NCBI RefSeq assembly: GCF_007993755.1
Contig: NZ_CP042467.1
Coordinates: 5,232,001-5,296,000 of the forward strand
Direction of reading: 5' to 3'
Length of the DNA: 64,000 bases
From: Microvenator marinus
GTDB taxonomy: Bacteria > Myxococcota_A > Bradymonadia > Bradymonadales > Bradymonadaceae
Part shown: positions 24,521-34,656 of the stretch, piece by piece
How positions within the stretch are numbered: position 1 is the first letter of the stretch
Layout of the letters: each line of letters opens with the position of its first letter
Position numbers and translations under genes: made by a program
Notes under the pieces: generated by a model
What the model was told of the DNA's origin: nothing
The model's input: only the letters and a program-made list of their open reading frames with translations
The model's database searches: none

Positions 24521-25114
24521 ATGTCTACGATAGAAGTATTTTCAGATTTTCTTTGTCCTTTTTGCTTCATTGCCGAAGCTTCGACTTTGGCATCTTTGCA
24601 GGAGGCTTATCCCGACCTCGACGTGAGTTGGAGGGGGTTTGAGCTTCATCCAGAGATCCCTCGGGGAGGCATTCCCATCCAGGACTTCTTTCCAGAGGAG
24701 GGGATTCGGCAATTCAAGAAGCGGCTTGAGGATTTAAGCCTTGAGTTTGGGATTGAGCCCGTAGACATTCCTACGCGGCTGCCCAACACCATGAAGGCCC
24801 ATGCCCTGACGGAATACGCACGGATGAAGGGAAAGCACCGCCCGGTACGCGAAGCCATCATGAACGCGTATTGGAGAGAGGGGCTAGATATCGAGTCCGA
24901 CGAGGTCCTCGGTGAGATTGCTCAGGCTCATGGGCTCAACCGTGAGTTGGCCCTGGCCGCCTCGAAGTCGTCTCAGTACGAGCTAAAGGTGATTCAGAAT
25001 CGTGCAGCAGGCTACGAACGAGGCGTTGCAGGGGTTCCCACCTATTTTGTGAATGGCAAGGCTGTGATGGGGTGCCAGGCAATGTGCGCCATAGAGGAAG
25101 CTCTGAGGGCATAA
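24521..25114 (+). CDS. DsbA-family (FrnE-like) thiol oxidoreductase
   Basis: 197 residues. VFSDFLCPFCFIAEA has the CPFC thioredoxin-fold active site at residues 12-15, then WRGFELHPEIPRGGI and GVPTYFVNGKAVMGCQ with the cis-Pro segment GVPT. This is the FrnE/DsbA-like cytoplasmic family (2-hydroxychromene isomerase-type thioredoxin insert), with no signal peptide. FrnE homologues are thiol-disulfide oxidoreductases, linked to oxidative stress in Deinococcus. An inverted repeat (CTGACTC 24485-24491, GAGTCAG 24503-24509) lies just upstream. The SAF-domain gene follows after 3 bp, so the two likely form an operon. Confidence 0.85.
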   Translation: MSTIEVFSDFLCPFCFIAEASTLASLQEAYPDLDVSWRGFELHPEIPRGGIPIQDFFPEEGIRQFKKRLEDLSLEFGIEPVDIPTRLPNTMKAHALTEYARMKGKHRPVREAIMNAYWREGLDIESDEVLGEIAQAHGLNRELALAASKSSQYELKVIQNRAAGYERGVAGVPTYFVNGKAVMGCQAMCAIEEALRA

Positions 25115-25117
25115 ACC

Positions 25118-25426
25118 ATGGTTCGAAAGACCGCTCGAAATCTCTTTTTTGGTGTCTCGTTGTTGGCGGGAGTCCTGGCCGGTGGCGCGTTTCATGCGAT
25201 CCGAGTCGAGGAGGAGACCGTCAAAATCGTGGTCGCCACGCAAGATATCTCCAAAGGCACCGCCCTGACGCGTCAGATGTACAAGTTCTCTGACGCGAGT
25301 CCGCGCGCACTCCCATCAAACCCGATTCCATTTGACCGGATCGAGTACTACGTCGGTAAGCGGCTCAGATACGACGTCGTTCTGAACGAGCCCTTGAGGC
25401 AAGATTCGTTTGAGAGAAACGAGTAG
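25118..25426 (+). CDS. SAF-domain protein, CpaB-like
   Basis: 102 residues: N-terminal membrane anchor (ARNLFFGVSLLAGVLAGGAFH), then a SAF-like fold: VKIVVATQDISKGTALTRQMYKF, VGKRLRYDVVLNEPLRQDSF. The VATQDISKGT pattern is typical of CpaB/FlgA-type SAF domains, which act in Tad pilus or flagellar P-ring assembly. It is shorter than CpaB and no tad/cpa gene is near. It follows the FrnE-like gene by 3 bp. Function unknown, probably periplasmic. Confidence 0.7.
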   Translation: MVRKTARNLFFGVSLLAGVLAGGAFHAIRVEEETVKIVVATQDISKGTALTRQMYKFSDASPRALPSNPIPFDRIEYYVGKRLRYDVVLNEPLRQDSFERNE

Positions 25427-25427
25427 C

Positions 25428-26342
25428 CTATTCGTTCCACCAAAAGAAGCCGTCGGAAACTGGGGTTTCATCGCCCATCTGGGGACGAGCAAACCTTACA
25501 CTGACGTGATAGTACGCCGATTTTCCTTCTTCAGCCCGAAGTCTAGAGTCTGGAAGACTAAACCTCGCTCGGAAGAATTGTGTCTCTTTGAAGGCCTCTA
25601 TCGTCCCGAGTTTGACGGTCGCCAAAACACCGTTTTTCACGTCGCGATCATCGTCCAATAGAATCTCGACGGCAGAGTTTGGGTCACCCGCAAATCTTGA
25701 GGCGGGTAGCGGTACACGGCAGAGCGCGTGCACATCGCCGCCGCCACCAAACACGTAGGTGTAGAGTTTTTCCATCTCTTGCTGAGGATCAAACTCCTGT
25801 CGGCCGAAAATACACGTGGTTCCAGCTTCGCCCAGATCCGAGTATCTACCGGCCGTCTGAAAAGCCTCCCACTCCCGATTCACTTTGGTGCGCGAATAAT
25901 CCGAAGCGAGGCGGCGAAGAACTTCATTGGGCTCGTCTCCAGTCGCGAAGCGCGCCTCGAGGAGTTTCTGCGTGGCGTCCAGGTCGGTAGCCGCTTGTTG
26001 TACGGCCTTGATCGTGGCCTCGTCGAGCGTGCTCGCGCCACCCGACTTCATCGCCCTAAAAGTTTGGTTCCGCTCCACCACGGCTGGGCCTTCGGCAGCG
26101 CAAGGATGCGAGTCGTTCAACGTTTCTCGTTCAGCTTGAAACTCGTTGATCGCACCAATAAAAACATCTGGTGCTGCAGTGCTCGTAGCCAACAAGCGCT
26201 CCTGACGTTGAGTGAATACATTTTTGGCCGCTTCGCACTGAGCCACAAGGTCAGTGGTCGTGGATTCGGCTGCATCGTCAGTTGGCTCAGCCGGCGTGGT
26301 CGCGCATCCAGCAATCAAGAGCAAAGGAAAAAACTTCTTCAT
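25428..26342 (-). CDS. Lipoprotein of unknown function
   Basis: 304 residues from ATG 26342 (GGAGGACCA upstream). Signal KKFFPLLLIAGC, lipobox Cys at 13. An Ala/Thr/Asp-rich linker is followed by a helical part (CEAAKNVFTQRQERLLAT, FQAERETLNDSHPC) and a C-terminal beta part (AVEILLDDDRDVKNGVLATVKLG, YYHVSVRFARPQM). I do not recognise the family. It converges with the SAF-domain gene (one base between stop codons). Confidence 0.75.
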   Translation of the reverse strand: MKKFFPLLLIAGCATTPAEPTDDAAESTTTDLVAQCEAAKNVFTQRQERLLATSTAAPDVFIGAINEFQAERETLNDSHPCAAEGPAVVERNQTFRAMKSGGASTLDEATIKAVQQAATDLDATQKLLEARFATGDEPNEVLRRLASDYSRTKVNREWEAFQTAGRYSDLGEAGTTCIFGRQEFDPQQEMEKLYTYVFGGGGDVHALCRVPLPASRFAGDPNSAVEILLDDDRDVKNGVLATVKLGTIEAFKETQFFRARFSLPDSRLRAEEGKSAYYHVSVRFARPQMGDETPVSDGFFWWNE

Positions 26343-26573
26343 TGGTCCTCCGTTTTCAATGTCGTCAAAATCTTCATAGCACTTCAAGTTCAAGACTTTC
26401 CCATCAAAATCTACCTTTGCGCAAAATTAACGCGCCAGGCGAAAAATATTCCGTTCTTCTTCGGTTGTCTGAAGTCAAACCGTAGAAAAACCAATGGCTT
26501 AAATCCAAGACACCCATCGGTACAGAACTTGCGAACTCAACGTGATGTTTAGTTTTGCCCCTCGGAGGCACCC
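26343..26573. other. Divergent intergenic region between a lipoprotein gene and hemN
   Basis: 231 bp, A/T-rich. It holds the perfect palindrome TTTGCGCAAA at 26416-26425. No FNR-type TTGAT-N4-ATCAA site is visible. Promoters for both genes should lie here but I cannot place them. Confidence 0.4.
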
Positions 26574-27923
26574 ATGCAAATTGATTTTCAACACCTTAAA
26601 GAATTCGACGTCCCTGTTCCGCGGTATACCTCGTATCCAACCGCGCTCAGCCTCACGGAATGCAAGGCTCAGGAGGTTGTGGAGTTCGAAAACGCGCGGC
26701 GCCCAGACGGTCCCGTTTCGCTCTACTTTCATCTCCCATTCTGCCAGTCCCTTTGTTGGTATTGTGCCTGCACCAAGATCATCACCAACGACCGCAGCAA
26801 GAGCCGAGTTTATCTCGAGAGAGTTCGAAAGGAACTCCAGCTAAAGAAGGCCTGGTTTGAAGGCCGGAAGATGACCCAGCTGCACCTCGGTGGCGGTACA
26901 CCGACGTTCATGACCACCGATGAGTTGGCGGAGCTTCTGCAGATGACACGAGAGGTCATCGAGTGGGCCGAGGACGCTGAAATCGGCATCGAGATCGACC
27001 CGCGTACGCTCGATGAGGGGGATGCCTTCAAATTGGCTGAGGCCGGCTTCAACCGCGCTTCCCTCGGCGTTCAAGACCACGACCCCAAGGTTCAGCGTGC
27101 GATTCATAGGATTCAGCCGCTCGAACAGACGCGAGCTGCGGTGGAATCACTAAGAGCCGCAGGCTTTGGCTCGATCAACATGGATTTGATTTACGGACTC
27201 CCAGTTCAAACGCTTGAGTCTTTCAATCAAACCATCGAGGACGTGATCGCCCTTAGGCCAGACCGCCTGGCAATTTACAGCTACGCCCACGTTCCATGGG
27301 CGGCACCGGCTCAGAAGATCCTTGAGACCAGATACGGGCTGCCGAGCGCCGATGAGAAAATTCAGCTCTTCCTCCTGGCCGCGCAAAAGCTCGACGATGC
27401 GGGATATGTACATATCGGGATGGACCACTTTGCGCTCCCTGAAGACTCGTTGAGCAAAGCCCTTAACGACCAAACTTTGAGGCGAAACTTCCAAGGCTAT
27501 AGCACTCAGGCTGGCGTTGAGATTCACGGCTTCGGCATGTCGAGTATCTCGCAAACCGACAGACAGTATTTTCAGAACGCCAAGGAGCTCGAAGACTGGG
27601 AGGCAGCGATCGATTCTGACGCTCTTCCAGTCATCAAAAGGGTGGTCTTGAGCGAAGAAGACGCGCTTCGCCGCGACATCATCATGGCCATCATGTGCTC
27701 AGCCAAACTAGACCTCGACGCACTCTCCGGGGCCTACGGGTGGAGTGCAGATGATTTCCAAGACGAATGGTCACAATTGCGAGTGATGCAGGACAAGGGA
27801 CTTGTAGAATTGGAAGGCTCTACGCTTCAGGTCACCCCTGTGGGGCGCTTCTTTGTCAGAAATATTGCGGCGATCTTCGATACCTATCGGGCCGCACAGA
27901 AGGGGTTCTCAAAAGCGATCTAG
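26574..27923 (+). CDS. hemN: Oxygen-independent coproporphyrinogen III oxidase
   Basis: 449 residues from ATG 26574 (GGAGG six bases upstream). Radical SAM motif FCQSLCWYCAC carries C-x3-C-x2-C with the extra Cys typical of HemN. LHLGGGTPTF, EIDPRTLDE, RASLGVQDHDPKVQRAIHR and NMDLIYGLPVQT are standard. The C-terminal HemN domain has INGFGMSS-like HGFGMSSIS and the winged-helix tail. It converts coproporphyrinogen III to protoporphyrinogen IX without oxygen, using SAM. Full length. HemB, an earlier enzyme of the same pathway, lies at 29074. Convergent with the acyl-CoA dehydrogenase gene, 5 bp apart. Confidence 0.96.
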   Translation: MQIDFQHLKEFDVPVPRYTSYPTALSLTECKAQEVVEFENARRPDGPVSLYFHLPFCQSLCWYCACTKIITNDRSKSRVYLERVRKELQLKKAWFEGRKMTQLHLGGGTPTFMTTDELAELLQMTREVIEWAEDAEIGIEIDPRTLDEGDAFKLAEAGFNRASLGVQDHDPKVQRAIHRIQPLEQTRAAVESLRAAGFGSINMDLIYGLPVQTLESFNQTIEDVIALRPDRLAIYSYAHVPWAAPAQKILETRYGLPSADEKIQLFLLAAQKLDDAGYVHIGMDHFALPEDSLSKALNDQTLRRNFQGYSTQAGVEIHGFGMSSISQTDRQYFQNAKELEDWEAAIDSDALPVIKRVVLSEEDALRRDIIMAIMCSAKLDLDALSGAYGWSADDFQDEWSQLRVMQDKGLVELEGSTLQVTPVGRFFVRNIAAIFDTYRAAQKGFSKAI

Positions 27924-27928
27924 ACCCA

Positions 27929-30090
<2,162 letters not shown>

Positions 30091-30226
30091 TCAGTGGCGG
30101 GCGTATCATGCCGGAAAATCGGTCGGTCAAGAAGCCCGGACTTAATGTGATTGACTCACGAGTCATAAGTGGATATTCGTAGTGGTATGACCAGTTGACC
30201 AGCGCAGCGAACAACGTGGAAAACGA

Positions 30227-31237
30227 ATGAGCCAGTTCAGAGAAGATAATCGTCAAAGGCAGCTCAAGCCCGGGGTCGAATCCTGGTTTTTTCGATGCGT
30301 GGCGCCCGATTCCCCCACGGCAATCTGGGTAAAGTTCACCACCTTGCTTCGTGCAGATGGCAATCACGTGGCCGAAGTTTGGTGTTCGGTCTTTGAGGCC
30401 GAGAATTGCGTTGGTGCAAAAGAAACTTTCGCCCTTCAAGGGGCCACTCTTGCTCCGAACGGGCAAAAGCTCAAAGTGGGCCGCTCTTGCGCGGAGTTTG
30501 GGAACGCCGGTGGATCGCTTACGGGCGAAGTGACCCAAGGCATCACCCTTGCGTGGGACCTTCGGTTCGAGGTCGTCCAAGAACTTGGACAACCGCTCTG
30601 CATGCTTCCCACAAGACGTCTTGTGGATGCACCAATTCCAAAGAACAAACTCCTAACACCTGCGCCAGTCCTCAGGTTCTCGGGTACCATTCGGGTGGGT
30701 GAACGCCAGATTGAGGTCCAGAACTGGCTTGGCTCTCAGGGACATAACTGGGGCGCCTCACACGCCGCCAAGTACGCATGGGGGCAAGCAATCTTTACGG
30801 ATTCGGCGGGCGAGCCGCATACCTATGTGGAGGGAGCCTCAGGCGAGATCAAGATCGGCTCGTGGCAGAGCCTGCAGCTCTCCATGTTAGTCGTGCGCCG
30901 ACTAAACCTTGGAAAGCTCGTGGAATACCGATTTGACCGCCTCGTAGACCTTTGGAGACAAGATGGTCGAATCGACTTCCCAACGTGGACACTTAAGATG
31001 CGTGGCGCCCAGGGTCACGCACTCCTTACCCTTGTGGCGGTGCCCGAACGCATGGTCTGCCTCGGCTACTACAACCCAGATGGATCGCTCGCGTACTGCC
31101 TAAACTCAAAGACGGCTCGCGCACGGCTGGTTGTAAATCCAAGAGGGGCCGACGGCTTTGAGTGTTCGTCCGAGCACGTTGGCGCGCTCGAGTTCTTGCA
31201 GCCTAGTCCTGAACCACGCGTTCAACCCGTCATCTGA
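30227..31237 (+). CDS. Lipocalin/CrtC-like beta-barrel protein, unknown function
   Basis: 336 residues, no signal or membrane segment. The first half reads as beta-strands (WFFRCVAPDSPTAIWVKFTTLL, VAEVWCSVFEAE). The second has QNWLGSQGHNWGASHAAKYAWGQ, a HNWG...YAWGQ motif that I associate with hydroxyneurosporene synthase (CrtC)/tocopherol-cyclase-like lipocalin folds; this is a loose resemblance. The GMC oxidoreductase follows after 7 bp, with its own Shine-Dalgarno, so the two likely act in one lipid- or terpenoid-oxidation step. Start: ATG 30227, weak GGAAAAC upstream. Confidence 0.65.
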   Translation: MSQFREDNRQRQLKPGVESWFFRCVAPDSPTAIWVKFTTLLRADGNHVAEVWCSVFEAENCVGAKETFALQGATLAPNGQKLKVGRSCAEFGNAGGSLTGEVTQGITLAWDLRFEVVQELGQPLCMLPTRRLVDAPIPKNKLLTPAPVLRFSGTIRVGERQIEVQNWLGSQGHNWGASHAAKYAWGQAIFTDSAGEPHTYVEGASGEIKIGSWQSLQLSMLVVRRLNLGKLVEYRFDRLVDLWRQDGRIDFPTWTLKMRGAQGHALLTLVAVPERMVCLGYYNPDGSLAYCLNSKTARARLVVNPRGADGFECSSEHVGALEFLQPSPEPRVQPVI

Positions 31238-31244
31238 GGAAGTT

Positions 31245-33521
31245 ATGGGATTTACCTTTTTTGAGACGATGTCGGGGGAGTTCCGAATTGACCACAAGCC
31301 GATGAAGGCCACGGTTTGGCTTGCCTGCGAGGTGCCCCAAATCGAGGCTTTCAACGACGGAGTCATTCGGCTAGACGGTGTGATTCACATAGACTCTTGG
31401 GCGGATGATTTGCCATTGTCCGGTGAGTTGAGAATCTCTTTTTTACGCAAGAAAACGCTTGAGTACGAGCTTCGGTTTGACGACCACGAAGGCCGGAAAT
31501 GTCGTATTGAAGGCCGCAAAGATCTGGGGATTACGAGGCGCTTGCTCGGGATGACGCATCTCAATTGTGAAGTCTTCTGCGAGAGTTCCCTCGTCGGGAG
31601 CGGCTACCTTGAGTTCGACCTGAGGGACCTCATGAGCTTTCTAGGCTCACCCCAAGCCGGCACATCGGCGCGACATCTTCCAATCGCTGCGGGCCCTGAA
31701 CCGGAAGATGTCGAGGCACTGAGGATGGCTATGGAAGAGCTTATCTCGGCTGGTGCCAAGGTCCCCGCGGTGTCCGAAAAGACTTTGAGCCGAACCCTAA
31801 AGCTCATCTCCCAACTTCCGCCTCATGCACAAAAGGGCTACTGGGCAGCGCTCCACGCATACAACGCTCTCAGATCTGATGGGCTCAAAAGAGTGGTGTC
31901 TCTACCGATCATGATCGGTCATTTCGGAAGACCCGACTACCTCGATGCCATCGGGGTACCAGCGTACGACAACCCGGTACGCGAGCCCCGAGAACGTTGG
32001 CACCAACAGCTCGTGGGACCCGAGGTCCTGGAGAACGAGTCCACCATCGAGTGCGATGTGGTGGTAGTAGGAACGGGCGCCGGTGGTGCCCCTTTGGCGG
32101 CCTCACTTGCCGAGAAGGGATTTGCTGTGGCCCTGGTCGAGGAGGGGAGATGGGCAGATCGGGCGGACTTTTCGGGCGAACTCGAGACACGGATCTCCAA
32201 GTTCTGGCGAGATTCAGGGCTTTCGACGATCGTATCAAATGCTCCGCTGATGGTGCCAACCGGCCGAGTTGTGGGTGGAACCACGGTGATCAATTCAGGA
32301 ACGAGTTTTGGCACGCCACATGCCGTGCTCAAAGAGTGGCGTGAACTGGGATTTGGCTCCGATTTCGAACCGGACAATTTCAGTGAGTGGACCCAAAAGG
32401 TGGCGCGTGAGCTCGGGATTGCACCTGCTCAAGATGCGTGGCTCGGTGCTATTGCAGGGCGGGTTGCAGTGGGTGCCGAACACTTAAGAGACCGATTTCC
32501 AGAACTCGAGCACGGGCCACTTCCTAGAAATGCTCCGGGGTGTGATGGTCAGGGTCTGTGCACGCTTGGGTGTCCAACCGGGGCCAAGCGCTCTACCGAT
32601 CAATCATGGGTTCCGCGTGCGCTCAAGGCGGGGGCACAGTGCTTTACAGGGCTTCGAGTAGCTCGTGTGTTGATGCGCGGCGACAAGGCTGTGGGTGTTG
32701 TAGCGCGCGGGCTAGATGAGTTCGGCGTACACAAAGAACTTAGGATCAAGGCGCGTGCCGTTGTGATTTCTTGCGGGACTTTTGGATCTCCTATTCTTCT
32801 ACAGGAAAGCGGGATCAATCTCCCTGCTCTCGGCAAGAACCTCTCGGTTCATCCGGCGCTCGGTGTCATCGCCGAATTCCCGCATTCCCTGGGCGAGCCG
32901 TGGCGAGCCATTCCTCAAAGTTATGGCGTGCACGGTGTCGGTGATTCGCGGATCCGATATGAAGGCTTCTACGTGCCTCCTGGGCTCATGGCTGCTGCGC
33001 TCGGGGAGTACAACGACGCGTTGAATAGTTGGATGGACTCGGTGAATCGGGTTGGGCAGTTTGGGTTTATGGTTCGCGATCGAGGCGTCGGAACAGTGAG
33101 AAGAGGCCCTGGTGGGCGGCCGATCGTGACCTACAAGATTACCCCCGACGTCCTTAGTTTAATGAAGATTGGGCTCGCCAATCTTTGCGAGATAATGCTC
33201 GCGGGCGGGGCAGAACGCATCAATATCGGGGTTCGAGGTCTGGGAGATATCGCGTCCGTGGACCACGCAAGAGCGCTATCTTCCGAGGGTATCAAGCCGT
33301 GGCATTTGAGCCCGATGGCCTTTCACCCGCTCGGAACCTGCGCGATGGGCGTTTCCGCCAAATCGGCAGTCGTGGACCTTCGGCACCAAGTCTTTGGTAC
33401 CGAAGGCCTCTACGTGGTGGATGGGGCAAGTGTGCCGAGCTCGCTCGGCGTGAACCCTCAGGTGACCATCATGTCGATGGCGCTTCGGGCTGCGGACCTG
33501 CTCGCTCAGGACCTGAGCTGA
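31245..33521 (+). CDS. GMC-family FAD oxidoreductase with N-terminal extension
   Basis: 758 residues from ATG 31245 (GAGGAAGTT upstream; a longer frame starts at 31158 inside the previous gene). A ~150-residue N-terminal beta domain (TFFETMSGEFRIDH, LEYELRFDDHEGRKCRIEGRK) precedes a linker and the FAD domain (VVVVGTGAGGAPLAASLAEKGF, GxGxxG). VVGGTTVINSGTSFG is the flavin-binding loop. A Cys cluster CDGQGLCTLGCPTGAK lies near 32545-32590. The C-terminal active-site segment HPLGTCAMG with VVDGASVPSSLGVNPQVTIM identifies the GMC/cholesterol-oxidase-like fold. Substrate unknown; an alcohol on a lipid or steroid is plausible. Co-transcribed with the lipocalin-like gene. Confidence 0.88.
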   Translation: MGFTFFETMSGEFRIDHKPMKATVWLACEVPQIEAFNDGVIRLDGVIHIDSWADDLPLSGELRISFLRKKTLEYELRFDDHEGRKCRIEGRKDLGITRRLLGMTHLNCEVFCESSLVGSGYLEFDLRDLMSFLGSPQAGTSARHLPIAAGPEPEDVEALRMAMEELISAGAKVPAVSEKTLSRTLKLISQLPPHAQKGYWAALHAYNALRSDGLKRVVSLPIMIGHFGRPDYLDAIGVPAYDNPVREPRERWHQQLVGPEVLENESTIECDVVVVGTGAGGAPLAASLAEKGFAVALVEEGRWADRADFSGELETRISKFWRDSGLSTIVSNAPLMVPTGRVVGGTTVINSGTSFGTPHAVLKEWRELGFGSDFEPDNFSEWTQKVARELGIAPAQDAWLGAIAGRVAVGAEHLRDRFPELEHGPLPRNAPGCDGQGLCTLGCPTGAKRSTDQSWVPRALKAGAQCFTGLRVARVLMRGDKAVGVVARGLDEFGVHKELRIKARAVVISCGTFGSPILLQESGINLPALGKNLSVHPALGVIAEFPHSLGEPWRAIPQSYGVHGVGDSRIRYEGFYVPPGLMAAALGEYNDALNSWMDSVNRVGQFGFMVRDRGVGTVRRGPGGRPIVTYKITPDVLSLMKIGLANLCEIMLAGGAERINIGVRGLGDIASVDHARALSSEGIKPWHLSPMAFHPLGTCAMGVSAKSAVVDLRHQVFGTEGLYVVDGASVPSSLGVNPQVTIMSMALRAADLLAQDLS

Positions 33522-33574
33522 GCTACTCCGCGTTCTCGACCCGACCATCCGGGTGGCGCGCAAAACGTTCTTGC

Positions 33575-34543
33575 TCACGTGGATGAACAGGTCCGTATGA
33601 TGGCCAACGGCCAGCCACCAAAGCCCGTTTGGTGGTAGTCGATCATCGCTTGACGAATCTCCTGTGGCTCATTCATCACGAACGGCCCGTGCTGAACCAC
33701 CGGCTCGCCGATCGGACGCCCCTGGAGAATCAGAACTTCTCCGAGAGCGGCACCGTTCTCGATGACGATCTCTTGCGTCGGGTCTACCTTTGCGAGCTGA
33801 CCCTTGCTCAGTTTTTGACCGTCTACACTCAGGCTTTCGCCCACAAAGAAGTAGACGGTTCTATTGGCGCCTTCTGGACCTGCGGGGATGGTCCATTTGG
33901 CACCTTCATCGAGCTTCAACGTCCAAATCGCGATATCTGCTTTTGGGTCAGATGCCCAAGAGTTTGGCGGCGGAGTAGGGGGCTCAAGCCCTTCTACAGC
34001 ACCGGCAATTGCAACCAGCTCAATTCGCCTTCCTTCCGTATCCTCGATGGTCTTACGAGGCACGGTGTTCTTCCAGAACATGGTGAAGTACGGGTCGACC
34101 ATCTTGCTCTTGCGAGGAAGGTTGAGCCAAATTTGAAAGAGTTCGGTTGGATTCTCCTTGTCCTTATTGACCAATGGGAACATCTCCGAGTGCACGACAC
34201 CGCTTCCAGCGGTCATCCACTGCACGTCACCGTTTCCGAATCGAGCTGCTGCACCAAGGGAATCCGAGTGGTCGATGAATCCGTTTCGGGCGATCGTGAT
34301 CGTCTCGAATCCGCGGTGCGGGTGCATCGGAAAGCCCGGGACGTCCTGCCCATGGTACATGGACCAGCCGTCTTTGTTCGAAAAATCCGAACCGATGTTT
34401 CGTCCCGACACAGATGCCTTGGGGCCCATTTTTTCGTCACCTTCGGGATAGAAATCCAGGTGGTGTACGCAAAACAAGAATGGGTCTTGAGTTTGCCACG
34501 GAAATCCCATTGGACTGACACTTAACACTGCATTTTTAGACAT
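33575..34543 (-). CDS. Pirin family protein
   Basis: 322 residues from ATG 34543, chosen for AAGGAGG five bases upstream; longer frames begin at 34567 and 34621. Bicupin: DPFLFCVHHLDFYPEGDEKMG, GFPMHPHRGFETITI and TAGSGVVHSEMF carry the N-terminal metal ligands (HxH, His, Glu). GEVLILQGRPIGEPVVQHGPFVMN is the C-terminal cupin signature. Bacterial pirins are iron or copper cupins, some with quercetinase activity. Divergent from the methyltransferase-like gene at 34657. Confidence 0.92.
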   Translation of the reverse strand: MSKNAVLSVSPMGFPWQTQDPFLFCVHHLDFYPEGDEKMGPKASVSGRNIGSDFSNKDGWSMYHGQDVPGFPMHPHRGFETITIARNGFIDHSDSLGAAARFGNGDVQWMTAGSGVVHSEMFPLVNKDKENPTELFQIWLNLPRKSKMVDPYFTMFWKNTVPRKTIEDTEGRRIELVAIAGAVEGLEPPTPPPNSWASDPKADIAIWTLKLDEGAKWTIPAGPEGANRTVYFFVGESLSVDGQKLSKGQLAKVDPTQEIVIENGAALGEVLILQGRPIGEPVVQHGPFVMNEPQEIRQAMIDYHQTGFGGWPLAIIRTCSST

Positions 34544-34656
34544 GATTGCCTCCTTTTCATTGCTCATATAGGTTGCTTTATATGGCCAAAAGGGTTCGTG
34601 CCGCACGGGTTTGTGGGGCAACGCACTGTTTCTGAGCGTCTACAAAAGGGTGAATC

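Noticed and set aside
25728-26552. Plus-strand open frame of 274 codons opposite the lipoprotein at 25428
   Set aside because: Shadow of a gene with a strong Shine-Dalgarno and lipobox; no domain in this frame.
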